Origin: Micromonospora citrea
Lineage (GTDB): Bacteria; Actinomycetota; Actinomycetes; Mycobacteriales; Micromonosporaceae
Length of the DNA: 64,000 nucleotides
Assembly (NCBI RefSeq): GCF_900090315.1
Contig: NZ_FMHZ01000002.1
Coordinates: 2,520,501-2,584,500 of the forward strand
Direction: 5' to 3'
The first letter of the stretch is position 1, and each line of letters begins with the position of its first letter. Below are positions 1 to 7,445 of the stretch, piece after piece. The notes beneath the pieces were generated by a model. It had not been told where the DNA came from. It worked only from the letters and a program-made list of their open reading frames with translations, and did no database searches. Position numbers and translations under genes: made by a program.

Positions 1-251
1 GCGTCGTCGGCGAGCCCGAAGACCGCCAGCGGGATCTCCGGCAGCAGGTCGACCGGCGAGACGATGTACGCCGTCGCGGCCGTCATCAGGGCCAGCCGCA
101 GGCCGCCGTCGTACTCCCCCCGGGCGGTCGCCCGGATCATCCGGGGCAGCGCCGCCAGCCGCGCCCCGAGCGACGGGCCGCCCCGCGACCCGGCCGCGAG
201 CGCCCTGGCCAGCGCGCTGAACGCGGCGCTCCGCTTCAATGTCTTCCCCAT
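1..251 (-). CDS. YkvA/DUF1232 family protein, 3' end outside window
   Basis: The minus strand reads in frame from an ATG at 251 to the window edge, giving 83 residues of N-terminal sequence that begins MGKTLKRSAAFSALARAL. The stretch AATAYIVSPVDLLPEIPL followed by GLADDA is the hallmark of DUF1232 (YkvA), a small membrane-associated family of unknown function. The first 40 residues are basic and the signature helix is hydrophobic. The gene is divergent from the SGNH hydrolase pair. The 148 bases between them hold only a short inverted repeat (353-376). The C-terminus is not in the window. Confidence 0.8.
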   Translation of the reverse strand, partial: MGKTLKRSAAFSALARALAAGSRGGPSLGARLAALPRMIRATARGEYDGGLRLALMTAATAYIVSPVDLLPEIPLAVFGLADD

Positions 252-399
252 GTTCGGCCCCTCTCCGCATGCCAGCGTGGCGTGCCGGCGCAACTGCCGC
301 CCGGACACCGGAACAGGTACCCAGGAGCGTCGCCTTCCAGCCACCCGCCGGCCGACACGACGACGGCGGCGTGTCGTGCCGGCGCGATAATGTCGCTGT

Positions 400-1446
400 A
401 TGGGGGTCGCTGGTTCCGTCGTCCCGGTTGGTTCGCGCTGGCAGCGCGCTCGGCAGGTCGCCCGCTTCGCGGCGATCGGCACGGGCGCGGCCGCGGCGGC
501 CGCCGTCGCGACCGGTGGCGTGCTCCTCGGTCAGGCCCGGCAGGCCCGGCGCACCATCCCGATGGCGGAGGCGCCGCCGCCGCGCTGCGACGGGGTCTAC
601 GGCCCGAAGCTGCCCGGCCCGCCGGTCACCGTGGTCGTGCTCGGCGACTCGTCCGCCGCCGGCTACGGCGTGCACCGCCGCCGGGAGACGCCGGGTGCGC
701 TGCTCGCCACCGGCCTGTCCCGCCGCCTGCAGCGGCCCGTCCGGCTGCACCGCTTCGCCGTGGTCGGCGCCATCTCCTCCGGGCTGCGGCACCAGGTGGA
801 GGCGGCGCTGGAGTGCCGGCCCGACGTCGCGGTGATCCTGATCGGCGGCAACGACGTGACCAACCGCACGCCGCTCGGCCTGGCGGTGCGCTATCTGGTC
901 GAGGCGGTCCGCACGCTGCGCGCCGCCGGCTGCGAGGTGGTCGTCGGCACGTGCCCCGACCTGGGCGCGATCCGGCCGATCCAGCCGCCGCTGCGCTGGC
1001 TGGCCCGGCGCTGGAGCCGGCAGCTCGCCGCCGCCCAGACGGTCGCCGTGGTCGAGGCCGGCGGCTGGACGGTCTCCCTCGGTGACCTGCTCGGCCCCCG
1101 GTTCGCCGCGGAGCCGACCCGGATGTTCGCCTGGGACCGGTTCCACCCCTCGGCGGAGGGCTACGCGGTGGCCGCCGCCGCGCTGTTGCCGACCGTGCTC
1201 TCCGCGCTCGGGGCCGGGCAGGAACGGCGTCCGGCCCGGGGCGAGGGCGTGACCTCGCTGCCCGCCGCCGCGCAGGAGGCGGCCCGGCAGCCGGGCACCG
1301 AGGTCAGTGGCACGCGGGTGCGGGGGCGCGAGCGCGGCCCCGCCGGCCGGTGGGCGCAACTGCGCCGACGGGCGTTCTTCGGCGTCGGCGCGGTGCCGCA
1401 GCCCGGTCCCGCCGCCGACTCACCCACACTGGAGGGACTGGCATGA
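400..1446 (+). CDS. SGNH/GDSL hydrolase family protein (first of tandem pair)
   Basis: This 348-residue protein has the SGNH hydrolase blocks: GDSS with the nucleophile near Ser84, GGND near residues 149-152, and the Asp/His pair in WDRFHPSAEGY near D246 and H249. An uncleaved-looking hydrophobic segment at residues 21-45, rich in Ala, suggests an N-terminal membrane anchor with an extracytoplasmic esterase/lipase-type domain. After about residue 270 the chain becomes a basic, low-complexity tail. Its stop overlaps the start of the next gene (ATGA), a paralogue with the same block order, so the two are probably cotranscribed. The substrate cannot be told from the sequence. Confidence 0.85.
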   Translation: MGVAGSVVPVGSRWQRARQVARFAAIGTGAAAAAAVATGGVLLGQARQARRTIPMAEAPPPRCDGVYGPKLPGPPVTVVVLGDSSAAGYGVHRRRETPGALLATGLSRRLQRPVRLHRFAVVGAISSGLRHQVEAALECRPDVAVILIGGNDVTNRTPLGLAVRYLVEAVRTLRAAGCEVVVGTCPDLGAIRPIQPPLRWLARRWSRQLAAAQTVAVVEAGGWTVSLGDLLGPRFAAEPTRMFAWDRFHPSAEGYAVAAAALLPTVLSALGAGQERRPARGEGVTSLPAAAQEAARQPGTEVSGTRVRGRERGPAGRWAQLRRRAFFGVGAVPQPGPAADSPTLEGLA

Positions 1447-2246
1447 GCGAGCGCTTCATCCCCTCGGGGCTCGCCGGCCGACTGGGTCGGGCCGCGACGT
1501 TCTCCCTGATCGCCGGCACGGTGGGCGGCGCCGCCGTCCTCGCCGGCCAGGCGTTCGCCGCGCGGCACCGCCAGTACGCCCAGCCGGAGCTGGGGCTGGC
1601 GCTGCGCGCCACGGTGGGCCGCGCCGGCGCCCCGCCGCTGCGGCTGGTGCTGCTCGGCGACTCGTCGGCGCTCGGCGTCGGGGTGGGGCGCCTCGACGAC
1701 ACCATCGGCGGTCAGCTCGCCAACCTGCTCGCGGAGGGCTCCAGCGGCCGGCGGGTGCACCTGTCCAGCGTCGGCGTCTCCGGCTCGCGCTCGACCGACC
1801 TGGCCACGCAGGTGGCCCGGGCGCTGCTCGGCGAGCGGCCCGACGTGGCGGTCATCCTGATCGGGGCCAACGACGCCACCACCCTGCGCCGGCCGGCCGA
1901 GGCCGCCGCCTACCTCGGGGCGGCCGTGCACCGGCTCCGCGAGGCCGGGGTGGAGGTGGTCGTCGGCACCTGCCCCGACCTCGGCGCCGTACGCGCGATC
2001 GCGCCACCGCTGCGGCACCTGGTCGGCTGGTCGGGGCGGCGGGTGGCCCGCGCCCAGACGGCGGCGGTGCTCGACGCGGGCGGCACCGTGGTCGACCTGG
2101 CCACCGAGACGGGACCGGTGTTCCGGGCCGACGCCGGCACGCTGTGCCACGACGGCTACCACCCCTCCGCCGACGGCTACCGGGTCTGGGCGCACGCCCT
2201 GCTGCCGGCCGTCGCGGCGGCCGCCGCGGTCGCCTCCCGTCACTGA
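1443..2246 (+). CDS. SGNH/GDSL hydrolase family protein (second of tandem pair)
   Basis: This 267-residue paralogue of the upstream gene starts at the ATG that overlaps the preceding stop (ATGA). An open frame continues upstream, but coupling favours this start. It has an N-terminal hydrophobic segment at about residues 17-40, LLGDSSALGVG with the nucleophile near Ser74, GAND near residues 141-144, and the catalytic dyad in HDGYHPSADGY (D237, H240). VEVVVGTCPDLGA and the spacing of the blocks match the first copy, so a local duplication is likely. It lacks the long basic C-terminal tail of the first copy. The substrate is unknown. Confidence 0.87.
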   Translation: MSERFIPSGLAGRLGRAATFSLIAGTVGGAAVLAGQAFAARHRQYAQPELGLALRATVGRAGAPPLRLVLLGDSSALGVGVGRLDDTIGGQLANLLAEGSSGRRVHLSSVGVSGSRSTDLATQVARALLGERPDVAVILIGANDATTLRRPAEAAAYLGAAVHRLREAGVEVVVGTCPDLGAVRAIAPPLRHLVGWSGRRVARAQTAAVLDAGGTVVDLATETGPVFRADAGTLCHDGYHPSADGYRVWAHALLPAVAAAAAVASRH

Positions 2247-2388
2247 GACCGCTGACGTCGGGCGTCACCTCCTGCGGCCCGCGTCGCCCGGCACCCGGGG
2301 TGGGCGCCGGCTCCGCGCGTCGTCCGGACCGCCGCCGCGCCCGTGCCGGACGTGACATTTCCCGGCCGGCGCGCAGCTTCCGTGTGAA

Positions 2389-2405
2389 GTTACCGGCGGG
2401 TTAAC
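2389..2405. promoter_or_regulatory. Palindrome-like 17-bp site upstream of thiolase
   Basis: GTTACCGGCGGGTTAAC lies 8 bases before the thiolase ATG and is an imperfect palindrome. A copy differing at one base occurs at 8871-8887, upstream of ndh. The position over the translation start would suit a repressor operator. That role is inference. Confidence 0.4.
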
Positions 2406-2413
2406 GTTGGCTC

Positions 2414-3676
2414 ATGCCGACTGAGTCGTCCCGCGACGCCGTCATCGTCGCCACCGCCCGCTCCCCCATCGGCCGGGCACACAAGGGGTCCCTGCGCGAC
2501 GTCCGCCCGGACGACCTCGCCGCGACCATCGTGCGGGCCGCCCTGGACAAGATCCCCCAGCTCGACCCGACCGAGATCGACGACCTCTACCTGGGCTGCG
2601 GCCTGCCCGGCGGCGAGCAGGGCTTCAACATGGCCCGGGTGGTCGCCACCCTGATGGGGCTGGACACCCTGCCCGGCGCGACCCTCACCCGCTACTGCGC
2701 GTCCTCGCTGCAGACCACCCGGATGGCGATGCACGCGATCCGGGCCGGCGAGGGTGACGTCTTCATCTCCGCCGGCGTGGAGACCGTCTCCCGGTACGCC
2801 CGCGGCAACTCCGACGGCCTCCCGCCCGAGGCGCAGGCGCTGGTCGGCGGCGGCTGGGAGAACCCGCGCTTCGCGGCGGCCGCCGAGCGCTCGAAGGCCC
2901 GCGCCCAGGGCGGCGCGCCGGTCTGGACCGACCCGCGCGAGGCCGGCGAGCTGCCGGACATCTACCTGACCATGGGGCAGACCGCCGAGAACCTGGCCCA
3001 GGTGTACGACGTGACCCGCGCCGACATGGACGAGTTCGGCGTACGCAGCCAGAACCTGGCCGAGAAGGCGATCGCCGACGGCTTCTGGGCCCGGGAGATC
3101 ACCCCGGTCACCACGCCTGACGGCACGGTGGTCGGCACCGACGACGGCCCCCGTGCCGGGGTCACCCTGGAGGCGGTCTCCGGCCTCAAGCCGGTGTTCC
3201 GTCCGGACGGCCGGATCACCGCCGGCAACTGCTGCCCGCTCAACGACGGCGCGGCCGCCGTGGTGATCATGAGCGCCCAGCGGGCGAGGGACCTCGGGAT
3301 CACCCCGCTGGCCCGGATCGTCTCCACCGGCGTGACCGCCCTGTCGCCGGAGATCATGGGCCTCGGTCCGGTCGAGGCGACCCGGCAGGCGCTCAAGCGG
3401 GCCGGCATGACCATCGACGACGTCGACCTCGTGGAGATCAACGAGGCGTTCGCCGCCCAGGTGATCCCGTCGTACCGGCAGCTCGACATCCCGCTGGAGA
3501 AGCTGAACGTGATGGGCGGGGCGATCGCCGTCGGGCACCCGTTCGGCATGACCGGCGCCCGGATCACCGGCACTCTGCTCAACGCCCTGGAGTGGCACGA
3601 CAAGACCATCGGCCTGGAGACCATGTGCGTCGGCGGCGGCCAGGGCATGGCCATGGTGATCGAGCGTCTGAGCTGA
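2414..3676 (+). CDS. Acetyl-CoA C-acyltransferase (thiolase, FadA type)
   Basis: This 420-residue thiolase carries all family landmarks. They are the acylated cysteine in TRYCASSLQ (about C95), NEAFAAQ, the GHPFGMTGAR histidine loop and the C-terminal CVGGGQGMAMV with the second catalytic cysteine. It catalyses CoA-dependent cleavage of 3-ketoacyl-CoA, or the reverse condensation, in the cytoplasm. The length is slightly above the usual 390-400 because of an insertion around residues 140-175. It stands alone, with no adjacent fadB, so the substrate class (fatty acid or other acyl chain) is open. A strong hairpin follows the stop, and a palindromic site precedes the start. Confidence 0.93.
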   Translation: MPTESSRDAVIVATARSPIGRAHKGSLRDVRPDDLAATIVRAALDKIPQLDPTEIDDLYLGCGLPGGEQGFNMARVVATLMGLDTLPGATLTRYCASSLQTTRMAMHAIRAGEGDVFISAGVETVSRYARGNSDGLPPEAQALVGGGWENPRFAAAAERSKARAQGGAPVWTDPREAGELPDIYLTMGQTAENLAQVYDVTRADMDEFGVRSQNLAEKAIADGFWAREITPVTTPDGTVVGTDDGPRAGVTLEAVSGLKPVFRPDGRITAGNCCPLNDGAAAVVIMSAQRARDLGITPLARIVSTGVTALSPEIMGLGPVEATRQALKRAGMTIDDVDLVEINEAFAAQVIPSYRQLDIPLEKLNVMGGAIAVGHPFGMTGARITGTLLNALEWHDKTIGLETMCVGGGQGMAMVIERLS

Positions 3677-3683
3677 CGACGGA

Positions 3684-3712
3684 GGCCCGGCCCGCCACCG
3701 GCGGGCCGGGCC
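3684..3712. terminator. Hairpin terminator between convergent genes
   Basis: A perfect 13-bp GC-only stem with a 3-base loop (ACC) begins 8 bases after the thiolase stop. The converging gene ends at 3726, so it can serve both strands. There is no T-tract, as is common in actinomycetes. Confidence 0.75.
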
Positions 3713-3725
3713 CGCCCAGGCGCGC

Positions 3726-4046
3726 CTAGAGCGCGTCGCGGGTCGCCGTCACCTCGACGGCGGCCCGTGCCAGCACCTCGGGCGGCGGGGCCGCCGCGAC
3801 CAGGTCGGCGGCCACCACCCGGAGCTGATCGGGCAGCGCGAGGTCGTTGTCGAGCCGGGGCACCTCCCGCCGGGGCCCGCCCTCGGCGTCGGCGGCGAGG
3901 TTGGCGACCTCCTGCACGAGCCGGTGCACCAGGTCGGCCCGCGACACGTTGCCGCCGGCGGCCGTGGCCGCCCAGCGCGGCTGCTGCCAGTGCCCGACCT
4001 GACGGACCAGCAGCTCCACCGCCCGGTCCAGCTCCGCTTCGCTCAT
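3726..4046 (-). CDS. Hypothetical small protein, helical
   Basis: The product is 106 residues from an internal ATG (MSEAELDRAVELLVRQVGHW). An upstream in-frame ATG exists but adds residues that look non-coding. The protein is predicted mostly helical and acidic, with the central stretch SRADLVHRLVQEVANLAADAEG. It has no signal peptide, membrane segment or catalytic motif that I recognise. It is convergent with the thiolase, and upstream of it lies the GC-rich repeat patch. The codon pattern (G/C in third position) supports a real gene. The function is unknown. Confidence 0.65.
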   Translation of the reverse strand: MSEAELDRAVELLVRQVGHWQQPRWAATAAGGNVSRADLVHRLVQEVANLAADAEGGPRREVPRLDNDLALPDQLRVVAADLVAAAPPPEVLARAAVEVTATRDAL

Positions 4047-4115
4047 CGCCGTCGAGTCTACGAACCCGGCCAGGCCCACCGGCGCCACGGGTGCGGCCGC
4101 GTCAGCGAGGCAGTT

Positions 4116-4274
4116 GGGTGAGCGGCGGCGGCAGGTGGGCGCGCCCCCGGGGCGGGTGGGTGAGCGGCGGCGCGCAAGCGGGCGGGCGGCGCGCAGGTGG
4201 GTGAGCCCCGGGGCGGGTGGGGTGAGCGGCGGCGCGGTTGGGCGAGCCCCGGCGCGGGTGGGTGAGCGGCGGCG
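4116..4274. repeat. GC-rich interspersed repeat patch
   Basis: The 357-base gap between the flanking genes is filled by a repetitive patch. The 15-mer GGGTGAGCGGCGGCG occurs at 4116, 4158, 4220 and 4260. A second unit, GGTGGGTGAGCCCCGG, or close variants of it, is interleaved. No convincing reading frame crosses it. Its role is unknown. Confidence 0.8.
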
Positions 4275-4352
4275 TACCCCACGCGGGTCGCCGTGCCTCG
4301 GGCGGCGCGCGGCGGCGGGAGATCCCGGGGCCGGCGCGGGCCGGAAGACGAC

Positions 4353-4381
4353 GGCGCCCGCCCCCGTCGGGGGCGGGCGCC
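4353..4381 (-). terminator. Hairpin terminator after Bax-inhibitor-like gene
   Basis: A perfect 13-bp stem with a 3-base loop (GTC) lies 22 bases beyond the stop of the minus-strand Bax-inhibitor-1-like gene. Confidence 0.8.
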
Positions 4382-4403
4382 GGTCGGTCTTGGGCGCGGA
4401 CGG

Positions 4404-5219
4404 TCAGTCGTCGCCCTGGAAGTAGCTCAGCAGGCGCAGGATCTCGATGTAGAGCCAGACCAGGCTGACCAGGATGCCGAAGGCGGCGACCCAGGAGTAG
4501 CGCTGCGGCAGGCCCATCCGGACGCCGTCCTCGATCTCCTTGAAGCTGAGCACGAAGCTCAGCGAGGCCACCACGATGCAGACCAGGCTGAAGCCGATCG
4601 CCAGCGGGCTGCCGTCGCGCAGGCCGGTGTTGATGTCGAAGAGCGCGAGCACGAGGTTGATCAGCATGACGGCGAAGAGGCCCGCCATCACGGCGATCAT
4701 GCCCTTGACGAACTTCGGGGTCGCCCGGATGACCTTCGCCTTGTAGAGCATGGCCATCACGAAGAAGACACCGAACGTGGCGGTGACCGCCTGGAGCACG
4801 ATGCCGTCGTAGAGCGAGTCGAAGAACTTGCTCACCATGCCGACGAAGACGCCCTCGACGACGGCGTACGCGACCACCAGCGCCGGGTTGGCCATCCGGG
4901 AGAACGAGATGACCAGACCCAGCACCAGGCCGACCACGGCAGCGCCGATCCAGGCGGCACCGAGCAGCGCGTCGGGCACCAGGACCCAGGCGGCCGCGGC
5001 GGAGACGCCGAGGATGCCGAGGAGCGTGACGGTCTTGACCACCACGTCGTCGACCGACATGGTGTTGACGGCCGGCGGCGCCGCCGGGTAGCCGGCCTCC
5101 GTCGGGTACTGCTGGGGGTAGCCGGGCTGTCCGTACGGCCCGGTCGGGGCGTACCCGGCGGAGCGCTCCCGCTCGGCCGCCTGGCCGAGCCGGGCGAGCA
5201 CCGGGTTCGAAGTCTTCAC
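4404..5219 (-). CDS. Bax inhibitor-1/YccA family integral membrane protein
   Basis: The 271-residue protein starts at a GTG preceded by GGGAGG at proper spacing (VKTSNPVLARLGQ). The first 65 residues are a Pro/Tyr/Gly-rich cytoplasmic-looking tail (PYGQPGYPQQYP). Seven hydrophobic segments follow, spaced as in the Bax inhibitor-1/YccA (TMBIM) family. Actinobacterial members share this arrangement. The family is associated with ion leak and membrane-protein quality control, but the role here is undefined. The gene is monocistronic, with its own terminator and a tRNA gene upstream. Confidence 0.9.
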   Translation of the reverse strand: MKTSNPVLARLGQAAERERSAGYAPTGPYGQPGYPQQYPTEAGYPAAPPAVNTMSVDDVVVKTVTLLGILGVSAAAAWVLVPDALLGAAWIGAAVVGLVLGLVISFSRMANPALVVAYAVVEGVFVGMVSKFFDSLYDGIVLQAVTATFGVFFVMAMLYKAKVIRATPKFVKGMIAVMAGLFAVMLINLVLALFDINTGLRDGSPLAIGFSLVCIVVASLSFVLSFKEIEDGVRMGLPQRYSWVAAFGILVSLVWLYIEILRLLSYFQGDD

Positions 5220-5331
5220 TGTCAGGCCTCCCTCAGGGGGTCGTTGCACGTGAACGTGCGCTCTCAAGAGTAAACGCCCAGGGCAGCCGCGTGCAGATCA
5301 CCGAGCTGAGCGGATGCTGAGAGTGCGGCGG

Positions 5332-5412
5332 TGCCCGGGGCGGGGGTCGAACCCGCACGCCTTGCGGCAGCCGCTTTTAAGGCGGCCGTGTCTGCCGTTC
5401 CACCACCCGGGC
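5332..5412 (-). tRNA. tRNA-Leu (anticodon UAA), bldA type
   Basis: The minus strand folds as a class II tRNA of 81 bases. The acceptor arm GCCCGGG pairs with CCCGGGC and the discriminator is A. The anticodon loop is CTTAAAA, giving UAA. There is a short variable arm and a GGTTCGACCC T-arm. CCA is not encoded. A tRNA-Leu reading UUA is the BldA tRNA in Streptomyces, where it gates translation of rare TTA-containing genes. Confidence 0.93.
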
Positions 5413-5514
5413 GGGTGGCACCGGGCGCGTCGACACGCCAGGTGCAGTGTCACGGTAGCGGGTCAGCGGCCTCCCGGCGTACCCCGACGGCCCCGTCGCA
5501 CTAGGGTCGACACC

Positions 5515-7374
5515 GTGAGCAGCGCAGCCCCCACGGCCCCCGACGCCGCCCCTGATCAAGACGTCCTCGCCGCCGAGCGGATGCCGCGCCGACTCTCGAC
5601 GGCCCGGCTGCGCGGCGCGGTCTCCCGGCACCGGGCGGACGTCGCGGTGGGGCTCCTCTTCGTCGCGCTGGCCGGCTGGCTCACCCACGGGCTCTGGCCG
5701 GACCCGGCGGGTCGCGTGCTCGCGTTGAACGCGGCGGACCAGGCGCTCTACGAGTGGTTCCTCGCCGTCGACGCGCGGGCGCTGCTCGGCGACTTCGACC
5801 TGCTCACCCGCCGGCTGAACGCCCCGGACGGGGTGAACCTGATGACCAACACCACGGTCATCGCGCTCGGCGTCCTGCTCGCCCCGGTCACCCTGCTGCT
5901 CGGCGCCCCGGTCACCTTCGCCCTGCTGGCGGCGGCGAACCTGGCCGGCACCGCCGTCGCCTGGTACCTGCTCTACACCCGGGCGCTGAGGGCCCACCGG
6001 ATCGCCGCCGCGCTGGGCGCCGGCCTCTGCGGCTTCGGCCCGGGGATGGTCTCGCAGACCAACAGCCACCTGCACATGACCGCGCAGTGGCTGGTCCCGG
6101 TGATCGTCTGGCTGGTCGTCCGGCTGCTGCGCGCCGCCGACCCCGCCGCCCGCGTGGGCGGCGGCGACCGACGGCGTCCCGCCGACGGGCCGGACCGGCG
6201 GCGCCTGGTCAGCTCGGCCGTCGGCCTGGCGGCGGCGGTCACGGCGCAGGTCTTCATCGGCGAGGAGGTCCTCTTCCTCTGCGCGCTGACGCTGCTGGTG
6301 CTGGCCGTCACGTACGCGGTGACCGACCGCGCCCTGCTCCGTCGCGCCCTGCCCGGCTTCGCCGGCGGGATGATGCTCGCCACCGGGCTGGCCCTGCTCG
6401 TGCTGGCCTGGCCGCTGTGGTTCCAGTTCGCCGGCCCGCAGGGCGTCGCGGACGGCATGTTCAGCCCGCACTACTTCTCGGCGGACCTGCGCAGCTGGTG
6501 GACGGTGTCGCCGCTGTCCGTGCTCGGCACCGACGGGGCCGCCCGGCTCACCACCGGCCCGGCCGAGTACAACACCTTCCTCGGGTGGCCCCTGCTGCTG
6601 GTCGCCGCCGCCTGCGCGCTCTGGCTGGGCCGGCGGCCGCTGGCCGTGGCGTGCACCGTCGCGACGCTGGTGACGGGGGCGCTGTCGCTCGGCCCCCGGA
6701 TCGTGGTCGACGGCGACCCCACGGCGCTGCCGGGGCCGTACACCCTGCTCTCGGGGTTGCCGGTGGTGGACGGCGCGCTGCCGATGCGGTTCGCCCTCGC
6801 GACGCTGCCGCTGATCGCCACGCTGCTGGTGCTCGCGGCCGACCGCGCGCTGCGCGGCACGGGGCGGGCACGCCGGCTGGTCCCGGCGGCGGTCGCGGCC
6901 GCGCTGCTGCCGCTGCTGCCGGCCCCGCTGCCCACCGCCGAGCGCCCGCCGGTGCCGGAGTTCGTCACCGGCGGGCACTGGCGCCAGTGCGTCGAGCCGG
7001 GCGGGGTGCTGGTGCCGGTGCCGCTGGCCACCCCGCAGGACCCGTGGCCGATGCGCTGGGCGACCGCCGCCGACGCCGCGTTCGGCATGCCGGAGGGCTT
7101 CTTCATCGGCCCGTACGGCCGGGACGGCACGGCGGCGATGGGCACCTGGAAGCTGCCCACGTCGGCGCTGCTGGCGGGGGTCGCCAAGAGCGGCGGGCAG
7201 CCGGTGATCCGGGACGAGCAGCGCCGGCAGGCCGCGAAGGACGCCGACTTCTGGGGCGCCTCCTGCGTCGCGCTGGCCGTGGACACCCCGCACGCCGACA
7301 GCCTGCACGGCACGCTGGAGCAGCTCTACGGCCCCTCGACCCGGATCGCCGACGCCTGGATCTGGCGCGTCTGA
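5515..7374 (+). CDS. Large polytopic membrane protein, GT-C glycosyltransferase-like
   Basis: The GTG start at 5515 gives 619 residues; the open frame extends further upstream through the tRNA and is not coding there. A cytoplasmic N-terminus of about 45 residues is followed by roughly ten or more hydrophobic helices. The first outer loop contains NAADQALYEWFLAVDAR and APDGVNLMTNTTVIALG. This acidic first-loop arrangement resembles GT-C membrane glycosyltransferases and related uncharacterised actinobacterial proteins. The last 120 residues are soluble and end in DAWIWRV. The function is therefore likely envelope glycan-related, but this is inference. A terminator shared with ndh follows. Confidence 0.7.
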   Translation: MSSAAPTAPDAAPDQDVLAAERMPRRLSTARLRGAVSRHRADVAVGLLFVALAGWLTHGLWPDPAGRVLALNAADQALYEWFLAVDARALLGDFDLLTRRLNAPDGVNLMTNTTVIALGVLLAPVTLLLGAPVTFALLAAANLAGTAVAWYLLYTRALRAHRIAAALGAGLCGFGPGMVSQTNSHLHMTAQWLVPVIVWLVVRLLRAADPAARVGGGDRRRPADGPDRRRLVSSAVGLAAAVTAQVFIGEEVLFLCALTLLVLAVTYAVTDRALLRRALPGFAGGMMLATGLALLVLAWPLWFQFAGPQGVADGMFSPHYFSADLRSWWTVSPLSVLGTDGAARLTTGPAEYNTFLGWPLLLVAAACALWLGRRPLAVACTVATLVTGALSLGPRIVVDGDPTALPGPYTLLSGLPVVDGALPMRFALATLPLIATLLVLAADRALRGTGRARRLVPAAVAAALLPLLPAPLPTAERPPVPEFVTGGHWRQCVEPGGVLVPVPLATPQDPWPMRWATAADAAFGMPEGFFIGPYGRDGTAAMGTWKLPTSALLAGVAKSGGQPVIRDEQRRQAAKDADFWGASCVALAVDTPHADSLHGTLEQLYGPSTRIADAWIWRV

Positions 7375-7400
7375 CCGGCCGGGCCCGGCCCGGAATACGA

Positions 7401-7434
7401 CGAAGGCCCCTCCGCTCGCGCGGAGGGGCCTTCG
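7401..7434. terminator. Bidirectional hairpin terminator
   Basis: A 14-bp stem with a 6-base loop lies between the convergent membrane-protein gene and ndh. The arms are CGAAGGCCCCTCCG and its complement. It is one of the clearest hairpins in the window. Confidence 0.85.
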
Positions 7435-7445
7435 CGGTGCCTCGG

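Noticed and set aside
353..376. Inverted repeat CGACACG-N10-CGTGTCG before the first SGNH gene
   Set aside because: Only 7 bp arms with a long GC-rich spacer; similar GACGACGGCGG sequence recurs near 14941 and 63421, so it is probably composition.
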